Of a stretch of DNA of 64,000 bases, positions 62,073 to 64,000 are shown one piece after another; the first letter of the stretch is position 1, and each line of letters starts with the position of its first letter. The translations under genes were made by a program, and so were the position numbers. The notes under the pieces were generated by a model, which saw only the letters and a list, made by a program, of their open reading frames with translations, made no database searches and was not told the origin of the DNA. The stretch spans positions 127,501-191,500 of the forward strand of contig NZ_CP109787.1 in NCBI RefSeq assembly GCF_025857195.1, written 5' to 3'. Source of the DNA: Leisingera thetidis (GTDB taxonomy: Bacteria > Pseudomonadota > Alphaproteobacteria > Rhodobacterales > Rhodobacteraceae).

Positions 62073-62209
62073 CAAATGTTCCTTCCGGTATTTCCGCCTC
62101 GGCCGGGTGTTCCGTGAGTGAATGCTTGAAATCGGCGAAACGGGTGGACTTAATGTAAGTTATTTGTCATCTGCCGCAAGTATACTGCCATTCTGAAATA
62201 GGGTCAAAA

Positions 62210-62779
62210 ATGGCCGGAAACCGGAAAACGTCGCTCATCGCACTTGGCGGCAACCTGCCAGCTGACGCTAATGCGCCGCAAGTCACCTTGTCAAAAGCTA
62301 TCAATGCTTTGCAGTCGGAAGACATCACGCTGCGCTGTGTCTCCCGGTTCTTCCAGACCCCCTGTTTCCCGGCCGGGGCCGGGCCGGATTATGTGAACGC
62401 CGCGGTGGCAGTTGAAACCTCCCTGGCGGCCGAAGAACTGCTGGCGCGGCTGCACGCGGTCGAGGCGCAGTTTGCCCGGGTGCGGGAGCAGCGCTGGGGG
62501 ATGCGGACGCTGGATCTGGATCTGGTCGATCATGGAGGGCAGGTGCTGCCGGATGAAGCGGGCTTTGGCCGCTGGCTGGGGCTGCCGCTGGAGCGCCAGA
62601 TGCAGGAGGCTCCGGGGCAGCTGATCCTGCCGCATCCGCGCATTCAGGACCGTGCCTTTGTGCTGGTGCCGCTTGCCGATATTGCGCCGCGCTGGCGCCA
62701 CCCGGTGCTGCGGAAAACCGCGGCAGAGATGCTGTCCGAACTGCCGCCGGAAGATGTGGCGGAAGTAAAGCCCCTGTAA
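62210..62779 (+). CDS. folK: HPPK, 6-hydroxymethyl-dihydropterin pyrophosphokinase
   Basis: A 189-residue enzyme of folate synthesis. The start IALGGNLP, the RFFQTPCFPAGAGPDYVNAAV segment and the metal-binding block RWGMRTLDLDLV, then LPHPRIQDRAFVLVPLADIAP, identify it. It is about 25 residues longer than E. coli FolK. It is followed by rpoZ with a 93-nt gap. Confidence 0.95.
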   Translation: MAGNRKTSLIALGGNLPADANAPQVTLSKAINALQSEDITLRCVSRFFQTPCFPAGAGPDYVNAAVAVETSLAAEELLARLHAVEAQFARVREQRWGMRTLDLDLVDHGGQVLPDEAGFGRWLGLPLERQMQEAPGQLILPHPRIQDRAFVLVPLADIAPRWRHPVLRKTAAEMLSELPPEDVAEVKPL

Positions 62780-62805
62780 CCCGTGCGATGCGGCGTTTTC
62801 CGCCC

Positions 62806-62834
62806 TTGTCAAGAGAAAGATTAGGGCGTAAATG
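62806..62834 (+). promoter_or_regulatory. Candidate rpoZ promoter
   Basis: TTGTCA and TAAATG are 17 nt apart, 38 nt ahead of rpoZ and past the folK stop. It fits independent transcription of rpoZ-spoT. Confidence 0.5.
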
Positions 62835-62872
62835 TCTGCCCTCTGGACCAGGAATGAATTGGAGAGTCGCTG

Positions 62873-63226
62873 ATGGCCCGCGTGACGGTTGAAGATTGCG
62901 TAGACAAGGTGCCCAACCGCTTTGAGCTGGTGATGCTGGCGGCGCACCGCGCCCGCGAGATCTCGGCGGGTGCCCCGATCACCGTTGAGCGTGACAACGA
63001 CAAGAACCCGGTCGTGTCCCTGCGCGAAATCGCCGATGAGACCCAAAGCGCGGATGACCTGCGCGAGCGCCTGATCGAGAGCAACCAGACCCAGATCGAG
63101 GTGGACGAGCCGGAAGAGGATTCCATGGCTCTGCTGATGGGTGCGGACAACGATAAGCCCGCTGATGACGACATGTCGGAAGAGAAACTGCTGCGCGCGC
63201 TGATGGAGGCCCAGGGCCAGGGCTGA
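62873..63226 (+). CDS. rpoZ: RNA polymerase omega subunit
   Basis: A 117-residue omega subunit. [28 protein letters not shown] is the family start, here cut to its core [24 protein letters not shown]-like VSLREIADE follows. The acidic tail is longer than in E. coli, as in other Alphaproteobacteria. ttggagagtcgctg precedes the start. Being next to spoT is common. Confidence 0.97.
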   Translation: MARVTVEDCVDKVPNRFELVMLAAHRAREISAGAPITVERDNDKNPVVSLREIADETQSADDLRERLIESNQTQIEVDEPEEDSMALLMGADNDKPADDDMSEEKLLRALMEAQGQG

Positions 63227-63262
63227 GGCGTGCGCTTGCGAATTTGAGGCTGCGGACCGGAC

Positions 63263-64000
63263 ATGATTTCCCCTGACGACCTGATTGCTCTGGTCCGCAA
63301 TTACAATCCCAAGACCAATGCGGAGAGGATCGCCGAGGCCTATGCCTTTGGCGAGCAGATGCATGACGGGCAGTTCCGCCACTCCGGCGAGCCCTATTTC
63401 ACGCATCCGGTGGCGGTGGCCGCCATCCTGACCGAACAGCGGCTGGATGATGCGACCATCATCACCGCGCTGCTGCACGACACCATCGAAGACACCAAAG
63501 CCAATTACGAGGAAGTTGCCCGCCGTTTCGGCGATGAGGTGGCGATGCTGGTCGATGGCGTCACCAAGCTGACCAACTTGCAGCTCAGCAGCCGCGAGAC
63601 CAAGCAGGCGGAGAATTTCCGCAAGCTGTTCATGGCGATGTCCAAGGATCTGCGGGTGATCCTGGTGAAACTCGCCGACCGTCTGCACAACATGCGCACC
63701 ATCAAGGCGATGCGCCCGGAAAAGCAGGCCCAGAAGGCGCGCGAGACCATGGATATCTATGCGCCGCTGGCGGGCCGCATGGGCATGCAGTGGATGCGGG
63801 AGGAGCTGGAGGATCTGGCGTTCCGGGTGCTGAACGCCGAGGGCCGCCAGTCGATCATCCGCCGTTTCGTGACGCTGCAGCGGGAAACCGGCGATGTGAT
63901 CCACCGGATCACCGGCGACATGCGGCTGGAGCTGGAAAAGGCCGGGATCGAGGCCGAGGTATTCGGCCGCGCCAAGAAACCCTATTCGATCTGGCGCAAG
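63263..64000 (+). CDS. spoT: RelA/SpoT bifunctional (p)ppGpp enzyme, 3' end beyond the window
   Basis: The first 246 residues of a Rel protein, cut off by the window edge and still open. It starts MISPDDLIALVRNYNP. The HD hydrolase domain shows His48 (FTHPVAVA), His72-Asp73 (LLHDTIEDT) and LVKLADRLHNMRT. The synthetase, TGS and ACT domains must lie outside. In Alphaproteobacteria a single Rel makes and breaks (p)ppGpp. It starts 36 nt after rpoZ. Confidence 0.96.
   Translation, partial: MISPDDLIALVRNYNPKTNAERIAEAYAFGEQMHDGQFRHSGEPYFTHPVAVAAILTEQRLDDATIITALLHDTIEDTKANYEEVARRFGDEVAMLVDGVTKLTNLQLSSRETKQAENFRKLFMAMSKDLRVILVKLADRLHNMRTIKAMRPEKQAQKARETMDIYAPLAGRMGMQWMREELEDLAFRVLNAEGRQSIIRRFVTLQRETGDVIHRITGDMRLELEKAGIEAEVFGRAKKPYSIWRK

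Overview
The window looks like a chromosomal segment from a marine alphaproteobacterium of the Rhodobacterales, roseobacter group (Leisingera/Phaeobacter/Ruegeria-like). The evidence is the high GC with strong G/C at third codon positions, a MipZ division regulator, the split F0 operon (atpI-atpB-atpE-atpF'-atpF), zinc-free L31, an ffh-rpsP-rimM-trmD-rplS-rpmE run, TRIC/UPF0126, and alphaproteobacterial-type cobalamin genes. The placement is by protein likeness read by eye, not by a database search.

Layout. 1-2670: 3' part of a 23S rRNA gene, a 5S gene and a strong terminator. 3.1-6.3 kb: a very large RTX repeat protein and a small secreted protein. 6.3-13.8 kb: a homogentisate (tyrosine/phenylacetate-type aromatic) catabolic cluster on the minus strand (hmgA, fahA, an MBL-fold protein, an FAD monooxygenase, DUF2783, a VOC protein, maiA), with a divergent MarR regulator whose apparent operator lies between the -35 and -10 boxes of the hmgA promoter. 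13.8-18.1 kb: class III nucleotide cyclase, mipZ, DEAD-box helicase. 18.2-27.1 kb (mostly minus): ffh, three GNAT genes, chorismate mutase, rpsP, bluB, a 46-aa membrane protein gene, rimM, trmD, rplS and rpmE, interrupted by a plus-strand lipoprotein pair and a DUF1508 gene. 27.7-35.5 kb: an EF-G-like protein with a degenerate GTPase domain, a YbaK/ProX-type tRNA deacylase, an Asp/Glu racemase homologue with one catalytic Cys replaced, azoR, LysR, two EamA transporters, a UspA protein and an ArsR regulator. 35.7-38.45 kb: F0 genes of ATP synthase with intergenic hairpins and a terminator. 38.5-45.8 kb: a VOC protein, an FCD-type GntR regulator divergent from an aminotransferase with two candidate operators, smc, and two small secreted proteins. 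45.8-51.1 kb: lytic transglycosylase, cbiB-cobD, glutathionyl-hydroquinone reductase, L,D-transpeptidase. 51.1-55 kb: PatB-type lyase, def, a second deformylase homologue without its catalytic residues, fmt, and two small membrane proteins. 55-64 kb: glycosyltransferase, TauD-family dioxygenase with LysR, TRIC channel, rnhA, methyltransferase, LysE exporter, ispH, NYN nuclease, folK, rpoZ and the first 246 codons of a relA/spoT gene.

Most of the window is housekeeping. No CRISPR, phage, insertion sequence or tRNA gene was seen. The most unusual items are paralogues of translation enzymes that have lost catalytic residues while staying next to, or in operons with, translation genes (the deformylase-like protein at 52928 and the EF-G-like protein at 27737). 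Next are the atypical metal site of the MBL protein in the homogentisate cluster and a precise 216-bp tandem amplification inside the RTX gene. I did not find a clearly new multi-gene defence or secretion system.
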